Counted from the stretch's first letter, positions 12,731 to 24,821 are shown. The stretch: 64,000 nucleotides of DNA from Chrysogorgia sp. JL179-B06 (GCA_035772405.1 JAYKKM010000337.1:432501-496500); one strand, 5' to 3'. Numbers and translations: made by a program. Notes: generated by a model not told the origin, from the sequence alone.

Positions 12731-12945
12731 CAGGGTGTCCCAAAAAAAAGGCTACCTTTTCAAATTCAAATTAGCATGTTAATTCAAGCAACCTATTGTA
12801 GTTCTTTGAAATTCATTATCGCTTTTGAACTACGAATGCGTAAAAACACACAGTTTTATACACATGGGATATTAAACACAATAGGTTGTTTGAATTAACA
12901 CGCTCATTTGAATTTGAAAAGGTAGCCTTTTTTTGGGACACTCTG
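12731..12945. mobile_element. mariner-like MITE, 215 bp
   Basis: The inverted ends begin CAGGGTGTCCCAAAAAAAAG at the left and CAGAGTGTCCCAAAAAAAGG at the right (read from the other strand). They continue with CTTTTCAAATTCAAAT. TA lies on each side (12729-12730 and 12946-12947). The arms are nearly 70 bp with a short centre, and there is no transposase. Confidence 0.9.
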
Positions 12946-12947
12946 TA

Positions 12948-13359
12948 TATAAAAAGCATAAGGCTGGCAAGAGCAAAACAAAAAAAATCATTGTCAACTG
13001 ACTTGAGACAATCGACTAACATTAATTATTTCAAAACAACTCTAAAGAAACTATTTTAATTACTTAAACGTTTACTCTTTCAATCTTATCTACCACTGAC
13101 TTAAATCATGTATTTTAACACTACTGTACTTTATATTTACGACAGGACCTCCCTGAAAATCATGATTGGTGAGCGGAGCATCCTGTATAAATATTATAAA
13201 AATAAATAATAAATAAAAAGAGGAAACAAAATCAAAGAAACATTCTCGTTGTTTTGTCTTCGTACGTCCCAGAGCAACAGTCATGCTTTACTTTCGTTGC
13301 TTACGCTAAACGTCGCTCATGTGAACCACGCTATAGTGTTTTATACTAGATTGACAAAA
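12948..13359. other. Spacer between MITE and arm fragment
   Basis: This is AT-rich sequence upstream of the transporter gene. Short ORFs show no domain. A promoter could lie here, but no motif stands out. Confidence 0.4.
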
Positions 13360-13574
13360 TCGATACGACAAACGAACATTTTAAAGCGCTCAGAGAATCC
13401 CCGTCATTTCTCATTAGCGTGCGCTTCTTGACTCGGTGACAGACCGGCGAATCTGTTCCATATTATTTTCTGCTCGGTAGCTGAGAAATCTGAACACACC
13501 ATTCGATTCCCTATACAATTCTGCGTACAATGATATGCAACAGGTCCTTTCAATATTTAAACTACTATTTTATT
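13360..13574 (+). repeat. Extra copy of the left-arm sequence
   Basis: This block repeats the left-arm junction (ATTTTAAAGCGCTCAGAGAA) and most of one 184-bp unit, in the same orientation as the array at 10.2 kb. It stops at TACTATTTTATT. The transporter is therefore bracketed by direct copies (10.2 and 13.4 kb) as well as by the inverted array at 15.9-17.0 kb. Confidence 0.85.
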
Positions 13575-13799
13575 GCTGCCGTAGGCAGCACACTAATCTT
13601 GACCTCGTACCCAGATCTCTTCGCGGACCTATTATAGTCAACGCAATCTCGATTTGTGTAAATTGCCTCTGTCGAGATGTCGGGATATTTGTTCCATTTT
13701 ATGACGTTTTGTGACGTAGAACTTTAATACACGTGTGAAACTTCTACCTTTCGCCGTTCGGAACTTGTCAACGCTGGGAAGTTTGAATGATCTGTTCTG

Positions 13800-14500
13800 C
13801 CTTCAGTGAGGAAGTATTCTGTTCAAAGACGTGCTAGCAAATTCATCCTTCAGGATTATGAGTTGTCATATCCCGAACGTCTTAAGAAGCTTAATTTACT
13901 TCCGATATCCTACTGGCTTGAACTAAAGGATCTCGTTTTCTTTTTTAAATGTAAACAAGGCCTCTTCGACCTAGACATCTCCTCTTTCGTCACTTTTTCT
14001 TCTCAAAGCACGTCTCGCACCCGTTCAAATAAGGACAACTTGCTTCAAGTCAACCATTGCAGGACGTCTCTCTATAGGAACTCTTTTTTCAACCGAATTG
14101 TCCTTCTCTGGAATAATCTCGCTCCAACCATTCGTAATAGTTCATCCGTTTCCTCCTTCAAACACAGACTAACTGTTTACTACTCTTCTCTACTACACTC
14201 ATCTTTCGATGTTAACAGAATGCGCACTTGGAAAACCTTCTGTTCTAAGTGCCGCTCTTTCAACTTAAGCTGTTGTTCCTAATTCGTCATGTCTTCTGTA
14301 AACTGTATATTTGTTCTGGTCTTTATTTTATGTATGTTATGTTTGTTTTCATTAAGGTCGGTCTTCACATGGGACTACTCATGTCCTGTTGACCTTACCT
14401 TCAACCATATATTTAGTTATTCAAAGTTTTTTCTCTAATTTAATAGTTTTAATTCTTTCGCATTTATATATGGTTGTAAAGTTAATAAATAAAAAGTAAG
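13800..14500 (+). pseudogene. LINE reverse-transcriptase C-terminal remnant
   Basis: The ORF 13806-14282 encodes the RRASKFILQDYELSYPERLK-type region followed by LLPISYWLELKDLVFFFKC and LWNNLAPTIRNSSSVSSFKH. This is the conserved end of a CR1/L2-like LINE, also seen at 41.3-42.9 kb. A 3' tail to about 14500 ends in ATAAATAAAAAGTAAG. It is 5'-truncated. Confidence 0.85.
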
Positions 14501-15853
14501 ACGACTAAGATAGTTTCACCTAACGCTCACCAAACGGAAATATGGCTCAGTGACTGCGAGGTATATCTGCGATTTCTTGCCATCCCCTATGCCATCACAA
14601 TCATGATATCAAATTGTTTTGTTTATGAATACAGTTTTCCTTCTATTTTAGGTGTATATTGTTGTGACTTTATCATTTTTCACAGGAATATTGTGTGCGC
14701 GCTGATGAGTATTCCGATCAGACATTATCTGCGTTTGTGAAAAAATGTTGATGTTATTTCAGCTGGTAATAACGATTATGGTATTAAGTTTCACCTAACG
14801 CTCACCAAACGGAAATATGGCTCAGTGACTGCGATGTATATCTGCGATTTCTTGCCATCACCTATCTTTCCAATCCGTTCACGACTACATGTACAACATG
14901 AGACCTACGTTATTAACATGTCCGTTACAATTTATCACAATCTGAATCAATCCCAGGGTTCACCTTTGAAATTTCATCAAAACTGACTACACTGCCCATG
15001 AAAAGGCCTTTGAGGCAGCACTTTCCTTGTTTTATTTCTTAAACTTCCGTCATAAAGCGCGCGCTTCTTGACTCGGTAACAAACCGGCCAAATGGGCTGG
15101 TCGAGGCCGGGACCTAGCATTTGTTAATTTGCACTGAAAATATTATCCCATAGTCGAGTTCCTGTAAAACTAAGACATTTTTAGCATAATTTTCTGCCAG
15201 TCGTGCAAAATAAAGTTTTATATCCGAATTAACACCAAAAGTTAGAGCCGAAAAGGACAGCTGATCTACTAACGATCTTTATACTGAGCTCTATTAATTG
15301 GAGTGGCTTGACATAATTTTAAAACTGAATCTCGCTCCTATGCGCTTGCAATAATAAGCATACCGGCAGGAAAATCAGTGTTCAGTTGTCTTTACAGATA
15401 ACGATCAACCGCCAAATCAAACTACAAGTACGGACTGAGTGCAAAGTCCAATCATAAACTTGGTCGATAAATAAAGACTAATCAGTCAAAATTTTCACGA
15501 AGCCTTTCGGCTATGGGAAGTAAACAACAACTAAAAATCGTGTGATGATTGAGCACCGGACACTGGGTTTTCCAATTTAGCCGCCACGTAGATAATGCAT
15601 GGGAACTTTTACCAAACCTACCTGCCTACATCATAAATCATAATAACACTTCACTGTCATGGATTGAGCCATCAACACTGTAACCCTAAAAGCCCTACCG
15701 TCGTTTCAGATACGTTTAACTAACTCCAAGAACTTTTAATTTAACCATAAAGACAACACTAACAAGGAAACGTAGGAAAACCGCGGTAATTGTTGGATGT
15801 AACTATAATAATAAATAACGCCGCGTAACAAAGGTCATAGTCTTCCTTCCAAG
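14501..15853. other. Interior of the foldback structure
   Basis: No supported gene is present. A TTTCACCTAACGCTCACCAA segment occurs twice (about 14514 and 14790), each followed by CGGAAATATGGCTCAGTGAC. A short arm-unit fragment lies at about 15040-15090 (CATAAAGCGCGCGCTTCTTG). Confidence 0.55.
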
Positions 15854-17020
15854 GTCTGTCACCGAGTCAAGAAGCGCGTTATACTTGACGCCAGTTTAAT
15901 AAATCAAATAAAATAGTAGTTTAAACATTCAAAGGATCTGTAGCATATCATTGTACACAGAATCGAATGATGGTGTGTTCAGCCGATTTCTCAGCTACCA
16001 CGCAGAAAATAATATGGAACGGATTAGCCGGTTTGTCACCGAGTCAAGAAGCGCGCGCTTCATGACGGAAGTTGAAAAAAAAATAAAAAAATAGTAGTTT
16101 AAATATTGAAAGGACCTGTTGCATATTATTGTACGCAGAATTGTATAGGGAATCGAATGGTGTGTTCAGATTTATCAGCTACCACGCAGAAAATAATCTG
16201 GAGCAGATTAGCCGGTCTGTCACCGAGTCAAGAAGCGCGCGCTACATGACGGAAGTTGAAAAAAATCAAATAAAATAGTAGTTTAAGTATTGAAAGGACC
16301 TGTTGCATATCATTGTACGCAGAATTGTGTAGGGAATCGAATGGTGTGTTCAGATTTCTCAGCTACCGAGCAGAAAATAATCTGGAGCAGATTAGCCGGT
16401 CTGTCACCGAGTCAAGAAGCGCGCGCTACATGACGGAAGTTGAAAAAATTCAAATAAAATAGTAGTTTAAGTATTGAAAGGACCTGTTGCATATCATTGT
16501 ACGCAGAATTGTATAGGGAATCGAATGGTGTGTTCAGATTTCTCAGCTACCGAGCAGAAAATAATCTGGAGCAGATTAGCTGGTCTGTCACCGAGTCAAG
16601 AAGCGCGCGCTACATGACGGAAGTTGAAAAAAATCAAATCAAATAGTAGTTTAAGTATTGAAAGGACCTGTTGCATATCATTGTACGCAGAATTGTATAG
16701 GGAATCGAATGGTATGTTCAGATTTATCAGCTACCACGCAGAAAATAATCTGGAGCAGATTAGCTGGTCTGTCACCGAGTCAAGAAGCGCGCGCTTTATG
16801 ACGGAAGTTGAAAAAAATCAAATAAAATAGTAGTTTAAATATTGAAAGGACCTGTTGCATATCATTGTACGCAGAATTGTATAGGGAATCGAATGGTGTG
16901 TTCAGATTTCTCAGCTACCGAGCAGAAAATAATATGGAACAGATTCGCCGGTCTGTCACCGAATCAAGAAGCGCACGCTAATGAGAAATGACGGGGATTG
17001 TCTGAGCGCTTTAAAATGTT
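15854..17020 (-). repeat. Right-arm array of about 184-bp units, inverted
   Basis: Six to seven units lie in the opposite orientation to the left arm. GCGCGCGC landmarks at 16051, 16234, 16419, 16603 and 16788 give periods of 183-185 bp. The outermost unit at 15854 is the most diverged; the middle ones are nearly identical, as expected from recent unequal exchange. The array ends in the same ACGGGGATTGTCTGAGCGCT junction that opens the left arm. Confidence 0.9.
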
Positions 17021-17215
17021 CTTTTGTCGTGTTCAATATAGTTCATTGAAGTTTATTTGAATGTGAGTGTTTTGATAGTTTATATGTATTGCTTATTTGG
17101 AAATATAGTTGGTCTGAACGAGTTATAAGAGGCGCGGGAGAGTGGTGTTGAATTAGACTTGCTCCAAGTCCGCCTCTTGGTTCGGTTAAAACGAGTTTAG
17201 TGGTTTGGGTTTTAA

Positions 17216-17396
17216 GGTACGTTTACACACTACGATTAATCGGGCCGATTTCTGGTTTAGCTGGATGTTAAGTGGAGAAACAGTCAGCGGAGTGTCCCGT
17301 GGGCTCATTTGCCTATGGTCGTCTTCCTGTCTCTCATTACTTAACATGCATTTAAACCAGAAATCGGGCCGATTAATCGTAGTGTGTAAACGTACC
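17216..17396. mobile_element. MITE, 181 bp, inserted in the right arm
   Basis: Perfect inverted ends of about 43 bp start GGTACGTTTACACACTACGA. It lies in a block that is absent from the left arm. Ends beginning GG and containing GTTTACAC resemble the Harbinger-like element at 28.2 kb. The flanks are TAA and AAA, so a 3-bp duplication is only suggestive. Confidence 0.8.
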
Positions 17397-17542
17397 AAAA
17401 CTCGAAACAAACCGGTGTAAAGGTATTAAAGACGGGCGAGCGAAAACGCGGGCGGGCGAAAACGCGGGCGGGAAAAGTGTTGAATTGGCAGCTAAATGAA
17501 TTGGCAGCGAATTGGCAGCTGGCGAATTGGCAGCTAACTTCA

Positions 17543-18859
17543 CGAAAAAGATCAATACAACTATTTACAACTGGACATTTTTTCAACGATATTGATTTTG
17601 CTACGGCGATCAAGAAGGCCTACTGTCCAGCGGCCCTTCGTTTTTTCGAGCGCGAATATGCGCAGTGCGCGCGTTATTCTCTTGCAGCTGCATAAATATC
17701 GCGCTGGTAGTTTAAAAATATTTCAAAAGATTAAATAATAATCCATTGTGGACGTCTAGCAACCAGGTTGACCTTCGTACACAGTTGTTGTTAGGGAAAG
17801 GATGATAAATTAGTCATGATCAACGAGCAGAAGATCACTCAGTGAGAGTCGACGACGGACTGATTCTTTAAACACAACTATAAAGTCAAATAATTTTGCG
17901 CAAAGGTAAGTCTACTAAGTCGTATCAGTGCGACTATGTGTGTGGTTGTCTTTTTATTTATTACAGTGTTGCTAGACGAGACATTGACTATACCATCTCG
18001 TATTAAAGGTCTTCGAGGCACTTCTGTCTTATTGTGATCACATTTTTATAGAATTTAAGGTTTGTTATATTAAACGTAGCAATTCTTTGAACTATTTCGT
18101 CAGCAGGCCGAACTTAACTCGAAAATATTCAATAAGCAAAGCTGGCGTGGATGATTTCTGCGAAGAATCATTTAAGGAAAGTTCCGCAACTGCTCTCGAT
18201 AAAGGCTTCGCTTTATTATGCTTTTCAAAAGAGCCTGTTACTGTATTTCTTTTAGCCGGAATTTTGCTGTGTCGTTGCGGGACAAACTGTTTTAATATTT
18301 GCCGGACCATTGTGATTGTTCTTTCCTTGTACTTTCGCATCATTTTAAATTGAATGTTTATTCTATCTACAATGTCTTTGAAATTAACGCAGAACCGAAA
18401 GACTATTAAGCGTTCGATTGTTTGTTTTCTGCAAGCTTTGCTTGCTCTCGATAAACTGCAAGTTTTTCATAGATTGTATCTTGGAATTTTCAGTCATTTC
18501 CGGAACCGGATAACAGATGATCGTATTTTTATATTTATATTCTGGTAATTCTTAATTCCTGGTTTGGAATAAGACCTTAAATGGTATTATTTCGCATTGC
18601 TTCTTCACTGTTCTTGACCTTTCCGGACTTAGAAATGATTCTAGTGTAATGGGCTAGTGTAATGTATATTTATACCATGTAATGTGGTTTTAAACACTCA
18701 TAAGTGCTAGAAATATCATGTTGTACAAATTGGGCTGTCGGCATATTCTACACCAAAGGTACTAGCTACTATTGTAGATTATTTGATTGTGATAAATCAA
18801 TTGGATCTGAAATCGGTCATCGATAATGGTATAATGTCTTTAAAATTTATATAATAAAC
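17543..18859. other. Gene-free stretch
   Basis: Two overlapping opposite-strand ORFs of about 85 codons (18087-18353) have no recognisable domain. A good donor-like CAAAG/GTAAGT lies at about 17905, which could belong to a non-coding first exon of the plus-strand gene at 24.8 kb. That idea has no other support. Confidence 0.4.
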
Positions 18860-19325
18860 TATTGAAAGTGTTAAAGTAAATGGTTTGAACCTAGGAGTAT
18901 CATTAGATGTGTGAAGTTGATCGTCCAGGTTGTTGTAGTCATGAGAAAGACTATTGTTGGTGACTGACGTTTCGACAGCCTCAGCGGTGGTCATCTTCAG
19001 AGTCAAGTAAAGCGTGTTTGTCAGGATTTGCCTATACCAGACGTTTTGTCAGGATTTGCCTATACCAGACGTATATATGAACCAGACGTATATATATATG
19101 AACCAGACGTATATATATGAACCAGACGTATATATATGAACCAGACGTATATATATGAACCAGACGTATATACTGTAAGGTAATCCCTGACAAACACGCT
19201 TTACTTGATCTGAACGTAACTGCGGCTGAGGCTGTCGAAACGTCAGTCACCAACAATAGTCTTTCTCAAGACTACAACAACCTGGATGATCAACTTCACA
19301 CATCTATTGAAAGTGTTGATAACAA
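18860..19325. mobile_element. Inverted pair of Penelope-like terminal sequences
   Basis: The left half carries GTTGTTGTAGTCATGAGAAA and ACTGACGTTTCGACAGCCTC, then CAAGTAAAGCGTGTTTGTCA. The right half is the reverse complement (19180-19325). The same terminal block flanks the GIY-YIG fragment at 33.3-34.0 kb, which assigns it to that family. Between the halves is a short tandem repeat. No coding sequence remains. Confidence 0.7.
19040..19172. repeat. 17-18 bp tandem repeat
   Basis: About six units of GAACCAGACGTATATAT lie between the two Penelope-like halves. The unit derives from the adjoining CTATACCAGACGT sequence, so it probably expanded in place. Confidence 0.8.
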
Positions 19326-19574
19326 GAAAATCGTTTGCTAAAACCTTTTTGGTTGATATATGATGTTTCCAGCTGCCTGTATCATATGGCATTCTATCTT
19401 AGTTACAAGTTTCAAATCATAGGTGCATGCATGATCTTAAATGGCTAGGGAATAAATGCACAGCTTTTGTATGTAGTTATAGTACTGGATATATTGAGTG
19501 GGAAAGGTCTGAAATTTTATATCAGTTAAAAATAAACAAGGATAGATGCCATGATCTTACACATGACTAGAGGC

Positions 19575-20473
19575 TAGTGCTGTGCAAACTCCGGTTTTTC
19601 AGCTCCGGCTCCGGCCAAAAAAACTCCGGCAACGGCAAAAAAAACTCCGGCTCCGGCAGAAAATTTCCAGCTCCGGCATCCGAGGAAAATTCGAAATTTA
19701 ATGGAAATTTTACAGCAATTTCACATTTCAAAGTGGAAGCACAAGCACTATCTTTGTTTTTGATTTTAACACTTCGCAACCTCGTACCCAGGGTCTTTGG
19801 GTACGAGGTTGAACATTTCGTACTATGCATGATACATGGTATTGGCGTTGCAGTTGCGCGAGACAAGAAGCAGTCGCTAAGTCAATGTGGTTAAAACTTT
19901 TTATAATTGAACTTGATGAAGGCAAGTTTACCGATGTTCGCTGGCAAAAGGGTGCACCGTTTTTTTGTAACAATGTTCTCCGCCAGAGAAAAGACTCGCT
20001 CAGACGTGACAGATGACGGAGGACAAGACAAATATGACAGTGCATCCAGCCGTGTTAGGGCCGGCCATTCGTTCTTGTGGCGATACCAATATATCCTCTC
20101 AGCTCTTCTAGATTAGCATATGATATGACATATGTTCAGTGTTCAAGACAATGGAAGACCTTTCAATGTCGTTAAAATTGTTCACAAAGAATCTTGTCTG
20201 ACTTCATCTGGCTTCTTTGCCGTGTTTGCGTAATAAAACGAAAGCTCCGCGAGAAGAAGACAAATATATGGCGACTGCTGAGAAGAGAAAACGTACCGAT
20301 CATTCCCCATCAAGCATCTTCTGCTGACGGTGTAAGCGTGGATAAATAAAAATGATCTATCTAGTCAATACGAAGCGGTTAAGTGCTGCCGGAGTTTTGC
20401 CGGAGCTGAACAAACTCCGGCTCCGGCAAAATAGGCCGGAGCTCCGGCTCCAGCCCTCCGGCGAACAGCACTA
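19575..20473. mobile_element. hAT-like non-autonomous element with 8-bp duplication
   Basis: The ends are TAGTGCTGTGC and, from the other strand, TAGTGCTGTTC. The identical 8-bp CTAGAGGC lies directly outside both ends (19567-19574 and 20474-20481), the target-site length of hAT transposons. Multiple CTCCGG and CCGGAG words crowd both subterminal regions, as expected for transposase-binding repeats. The 899-bp interior has no transposase domain that I can recognise. Confidence 0.92.
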
Positions 20474-20481
20474 CTAGAGGC

Positions 20482-22027
20482 AACTTGCCCAAGCATCGTG
20501 TCATAGTTCATGTTGTTGAAACTGTTGCCGGCCTTTTTAATTATTCAACATTTCCCTTATTGTACATATGACATGTGCAATATAGCTCTCGAACAGGTGT
20601 TTATTTTCTGATTCTTAATGTCCTTGGGCAGTGATGAATAAAATCCTTTCTTTATTCCTTCCTTAATTATCAAAAGCCACAGTTGCCATTAAGCGTAGAA
20701 CACAAATTTCCATTGAAGATGTTAGGAATGTCATCTGGCGATCCTCAGAGCCATATCTAGGGCAAAAACAGGCCATTTTGTCAACAGATTTTGGTTGTTG
20801 AAATATTCTGATCAGTGGATTGTAATTTTCAATGACTCTTTACTAATATACATAAGTACTTTTTGCCCTGTTTAGTATGCATGCAGTGTTTTCCAGCTGG
20901 TACTACACATTGGCTATTAGCCTTGCTTTGTTAAATTTATACATGAATAGTCTACAGGACGACATGAATATTTATTGTTGTTATTAGCTGTGACAATACA
21001 TTCTCACGTCTCCTCTAACACAATGATCAATGTTCATGCTAAATTACAATGTGTGTGTTTATGTGAGGTTTAAACATCGCAGGATGAGTGTTGTGCTTGA
21101 TACATTAACCGTGGGAGGTTTTAAAAATGACTTCCCAATCCCAACAGACATTAGATACTGCCACCTTCAGAGAATCAATTAAATTACTGTAATCAGGCCT
21201 GTGGGAAGATCTTGCACTAAAGGCAGATGATACTGAACATGTTAAAAGCCACATCGAAAGCAATTGAGCACTTGTTAATGTTAATAAATTGCAGCAGCTA
21301 GCAATCGAAAGGTACAACTAGCTTGTATAGAAGTTGCAATTGAGAAAATCACATTAAAACAAAAAAGTATTAGATAAGCTCTAGGGATGTGTTGGATCCA
21401 GTAATATTCCACTATCTGGTAAAATTTTGCCAGATATTTACCTGATAGTGCTAAGGTTCTAGATTCATAAAATTGATTGGAGAAAACTATTTTGTATAGC
21501 CTTTGGCACAAGTTTTCAATAATAACTGCAGATGAAACAAGCTAGCTGAGGAACTGATTACTAAATTTACTAGACTCTCTAATTATTTTAATTTTTTACC
21601 TTTGCCTTGATTATGTGGTTTATGTATGGTATGAAATTTACATTAAAAAAGATCTCATATTCATTACAATTAGACTTGTAAAACCACAACAGCAATCGCC
21701 AATTACTGCGGTTCCATTTATAACAATAATATGACAAAAACACAACAACGATAATAAATACGAAAAAGTGGTCCAACATTATGCATGGGATTTCCAACTC
21801 CGACCCACAATCCACCCCATCCCGATCGCTACCCCTCAGTCCCACAAGCCCTCAGCTGGAACGGATTTAGTCGAAAGCTCATGAAACAAAGGAAAGCAAC
21901 TGAAGAGAGCAGATCACAAGTTAAAAGTAGAGAGTGGAAATCCAGCTCTGGAAGGAATAAAAGTGATAATCTCACATGTGTGATTATTTATGGTAATCGC
22001 ACATGTGACGATTATCGCTGATACAGC
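20482..22027. other. Gene-free unique-looking sequence
   Basis: Only short ORFs without domains are seen, and I find no internal repeats. I cannot support a gene here. Confidence 0.5.
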
Positions 22028-22035
22028 ACTATAGT

Positions 22036-22526
22036 CAGGCCCGGAGCTACAGGGGGGGGGGGGTGACACCCCCCCCCCCCCCCCCCCCCAAATCTTTATA
22101 TGAGTTTCAGTCGGCAGAAGTTATATTTTAGTCGGCAGAAATTATATTTTAGACGTGTTTCTATTTAACACGGACAAGTGTAATCAACGAGAGAACGCCA
22201 AAGACATAAATTTATTAAAATGTCATCATGTTCTCATTTCGTATTGAGAGTGCGTTATTAACGTAGGACCAATTCCATTTCACCAGCTGACCAGGGTCAT
22301 TTTAGTAGGCACCCAACGGAAAGATAATATTTTGCAGTGGCGGGGCGAAGATACACCACAACGTGCTCATTCTTCATGTGCGCCCCCCTCTTTCGAACAA
22401 CCCTGGATCCGCCACTGTTTTGACAAACTTCGATCGATAGGATGTAGTCGCGCGGTACAAGCTAGTGCGTCAGTCGGTTGAAATGCGCTTACACACACCC
22501 TGTAAAATTTTCTGAGTACGGCCCTG
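22036..22526. mobile_element. hAT-like element, 491 bp
   Basis: The left end is CAGGCCCGGAGC and the right end, read inversely, is CAGGGCCGTACT. The flanking 8-mers are ACTATAGT (22028-22035) and GCTATAGT (22527-22534), one mismatch apart. A G-run then C-run (about 22050-22090) follows the left end. A smaller CAGTGGCG-ended piece (22336-22417) looks like a second element nested in it. There is no transposase. Confidence 0.75.
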
Positions 22527-22692
22527 GCTATAGTTTGAAGCTGTTGGACATTTTTTATATAATAAACAGAAAAATACATGGATGCTTGGAAATATGAAAT
22601 TTATTTCTCGTGTTAACCAATCTCACTCGTTCGCTATCCTGGTCAACACTCGAAATGAATTTCATATTTCCGCACAGCCATGTATTATTCTA

Positions 22693-23668
22693 TGTAGTAT
22701 TTAAAACACGAGAAGGAGCGTTTTATCGTATTTAAAATGCGAGCGCGCAGCGCGAGCATTTTAGATATGATAAAACGCGAGTTCGAGTGTTTTAAATAGC
22801 TTCAAAAACAATTGATTGTAATCACTAGGGAGTGTACTGGTTTTTATTTTTTTATTAGAGGTAAATTGGGTTGATGTATGAAATGCAAATTAGCAGGAAT
22901 TTTATATAAAGTTCGTAGAGACTTTATATAATTTTCATGCTGATTAGCTCTCTCCTCCGCACAGGCTTCTCTTTTTTTTACTAAATGCTAATTCCGTGAG
23001 GCGCGACAGAGAAGGCGCGGGCTGGCCAACGGGCGCGGGCAATACTAAAGCGCGCGGGAAATTTTCGTCCGGCGCGCGACAGCCCGCGCCTTCCCTGTCG
23101 CGCCTCCCTCGCTTCCACGGAATTAGTATTTAGTAAAAAAAAGAGAAGCCTCTGCAGAGGAGAGAGTGCTGATTAGTATTCATGGCTTTTATCAGGTATA
23201 AAAGCCTTGCGCGTGACTAAATACGGAAATGTGATTGGACAATTTGGTTAATGTGAATATTAATGAGTTTTTGAAATATATTTCAAAAACTCATTAATAT
23301 TCATTAACCAAATTGTCCAATCACATTTCCGTATTTAGTCACGCGCAAGGCTTTTATACCTGATAAAACCATGAATACTAATCAGCACGAACTTTATATA
23401 AAATTCATGCTAATTTGCATTTCATACATCAACCCAAAGACCATATTTGCATACCCAACTATGCGAATCGAAAACAAATCGATTTACATTGTTCTAAATC
23501 AACCCAATTTACCTCTAATAGAAACCAGTACACTCCCTAGTGATTACAATCAATTGTTTTTGAAGCTATTTAAAACACTCGAACTCGCGTTTTATCATAT
23601 CTAAAATGCTCGCGCTGCGCGCTCGCATTTTAAATATGATAAAACGCTCCTTCTCGTGTTTTAAATAC
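22693..23668. mobile_element. Nested foldback elements (palindrome within palindrome)
   Basis: The outer arms (about 22693-22930 and 23385-23668) are inverted copies: they open with GTATTTAAAACACGAGAAGG and close with its complement, sharing ATTGATTGTAATCACTAGGG. Inside lie two further inverted pairs: a GC-rich one (about 22935-23165, ends GCTCTCTCCTC...GAGGAGAGAG) and an almost perfect 100-bp-arm palindrome centred at about 23276. No coding potential was seen. Confidence 0.85.
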
Positions 23669-23671
23669 TAC

Positions 23672-23681
23672 TCAATATATT

Positions 23682-23728
<47 letters not shown>

Positions 23729-23732
23729 TACT
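23672..23732. repeat. TA microsatellite
   Basis: A run of alternating T and A of about 40 bp follows an ATTCAATATATT stretch directly beside the outer foldback arm. Confidence 0.9.
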
Positions 23733-24821
23733 AGGAGTGATCAAAGATTATGTAATTGCGTTCGACGCATATGTGGACAAGTAAATGGCGAATGAAGATT
23801 GGTTATTATGCTGTAACGAATTATGAAAATAAATAAAACTAATAAATTAATTGACTTCAATGTTTTTGACAACGGTGACATCCTGAGTGATTTCCGTACG
23901 TTATATTAGGAGGGTATATTTCCCGTTCGTTTGTTCGATTTGAAAGTTGACCGCCAGATACCTGTAAATCGTTCAATTCAGTAATATTACAATCATGAAG
24001 TGATCGTATATGAATATGATCGCCTTTATACGTGGTTTATATTCTACATTCTATTTATTTGATCCTCCATGCTATAGAAAATTTCTAGCATCATTCTGCT
24101 GGCATACCTAATCCTGAACACTTCCACAGGCAACTTCGTATCGAGCCAGCATTTTCCTGTACTAATGCCATAATTTATTCCAAATTCCAAAACGGTAATT
24201 TATTCAAAAAGGGGAAGATTTTATCTTGATTTATTTTAGCTGTAAAGCACAGGTAACCCATAACATGCAAGATTAGAATGCGTTCTTCTTCGTCGAACGC
24301 AATAATAGCTAAGGAAAATAAATAAATAATAAACAGTATTACATTGTAGATAATTTAAATTGCAAATTAAAAGCAAATTAAAAGATATACAGACATATCA
24401 AGACTAGATTTAGCAGTACGTATCCTTCGCTCTGCCGTCTAAGCGGAGATCAGAAGATTGCGGGTTCGATTCCCGTCTGGGCTTAGAAACTTTTTTCGAG
24501 TTTGCGTTTGAGTTTGCTTAAAAAGACAAACTTAATTTTCGATTCATTGGCATTGTAACACTCAGCTGCATTATTTACAATTAATTTCATAGGATTTGCT
24601 GTTTGAAAGGAGTGAAGTTTGCAACGATGGAGCCCTAAAATCGTAAAATAGATTATGGCAGTTCTCTCAAACAAGATGGTCTCGTAGATTGCTACAATTT
24701 ATTTTATACTGCCAAACTGTCCAATCAGACCCTAGTCTGTTGAACATAAAGTGTGGAAGTATGACCAGACAACCATAATTTCTATTCGGCTTTGCTTGCA
24801 TTGAGTTAAGTTCTCATCCTT
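23733..24821. other. Region upstream of the ROCO-TIR gene
   Basis: No LRR, ankyrin or other upstream domain can be read in any frame. A segment near 23925-24000 repeats at 32362-32430 (GACCGCCAGATA region). The promoter is presumably here or further upstream, but no motif is convincing. Confidence 0.45.
24430..24482 (+). repeat. tRNA-like 3' half
   Basis: A GCGGGTTCGATTCCCGTCTG box-B arm lies after a D-arm-less stretch (CTAAGCGGAGATCAGAAGAT). The 5' half does not fold, so this is a SINE or tRNA-pseudogene fragment. Confidence 0.55.

Larger units (their letters stand above)
9967..17542. mobile_element. 7.6 kb inverted-repeat (foldback) structure carrying a gene
   Basis: The left end (9967) reads TGAAGTTAGCTGCCAATTCG and the right end (17542) is its complement. 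The arms match over several hundred bases: 9967-10190 corresponds to 16980-17150 plus 17475-17542, including AACGAGTTATAAGAGGCG at the right and its complement at the left. Inside each arm is an array of about 184-bp units. The right arm is longer and is interrupted by a small MITE (17216-17396). No target-site duplication is obvious just outside the ends. Between the arms lie the MFSD6-like gene, a mariner MITE, an extra arm fragment at 13360-13574 and a LINE remnant. I cannot tell whether it moved as one unit or formed by duplication and inversion. Confidence 0.7.

Noticed and set aside
18087..18353. Pair of overlapping opposite-strand ORFs
   Set aside because: Neither has a recognisable domain; overlap suggests chance.
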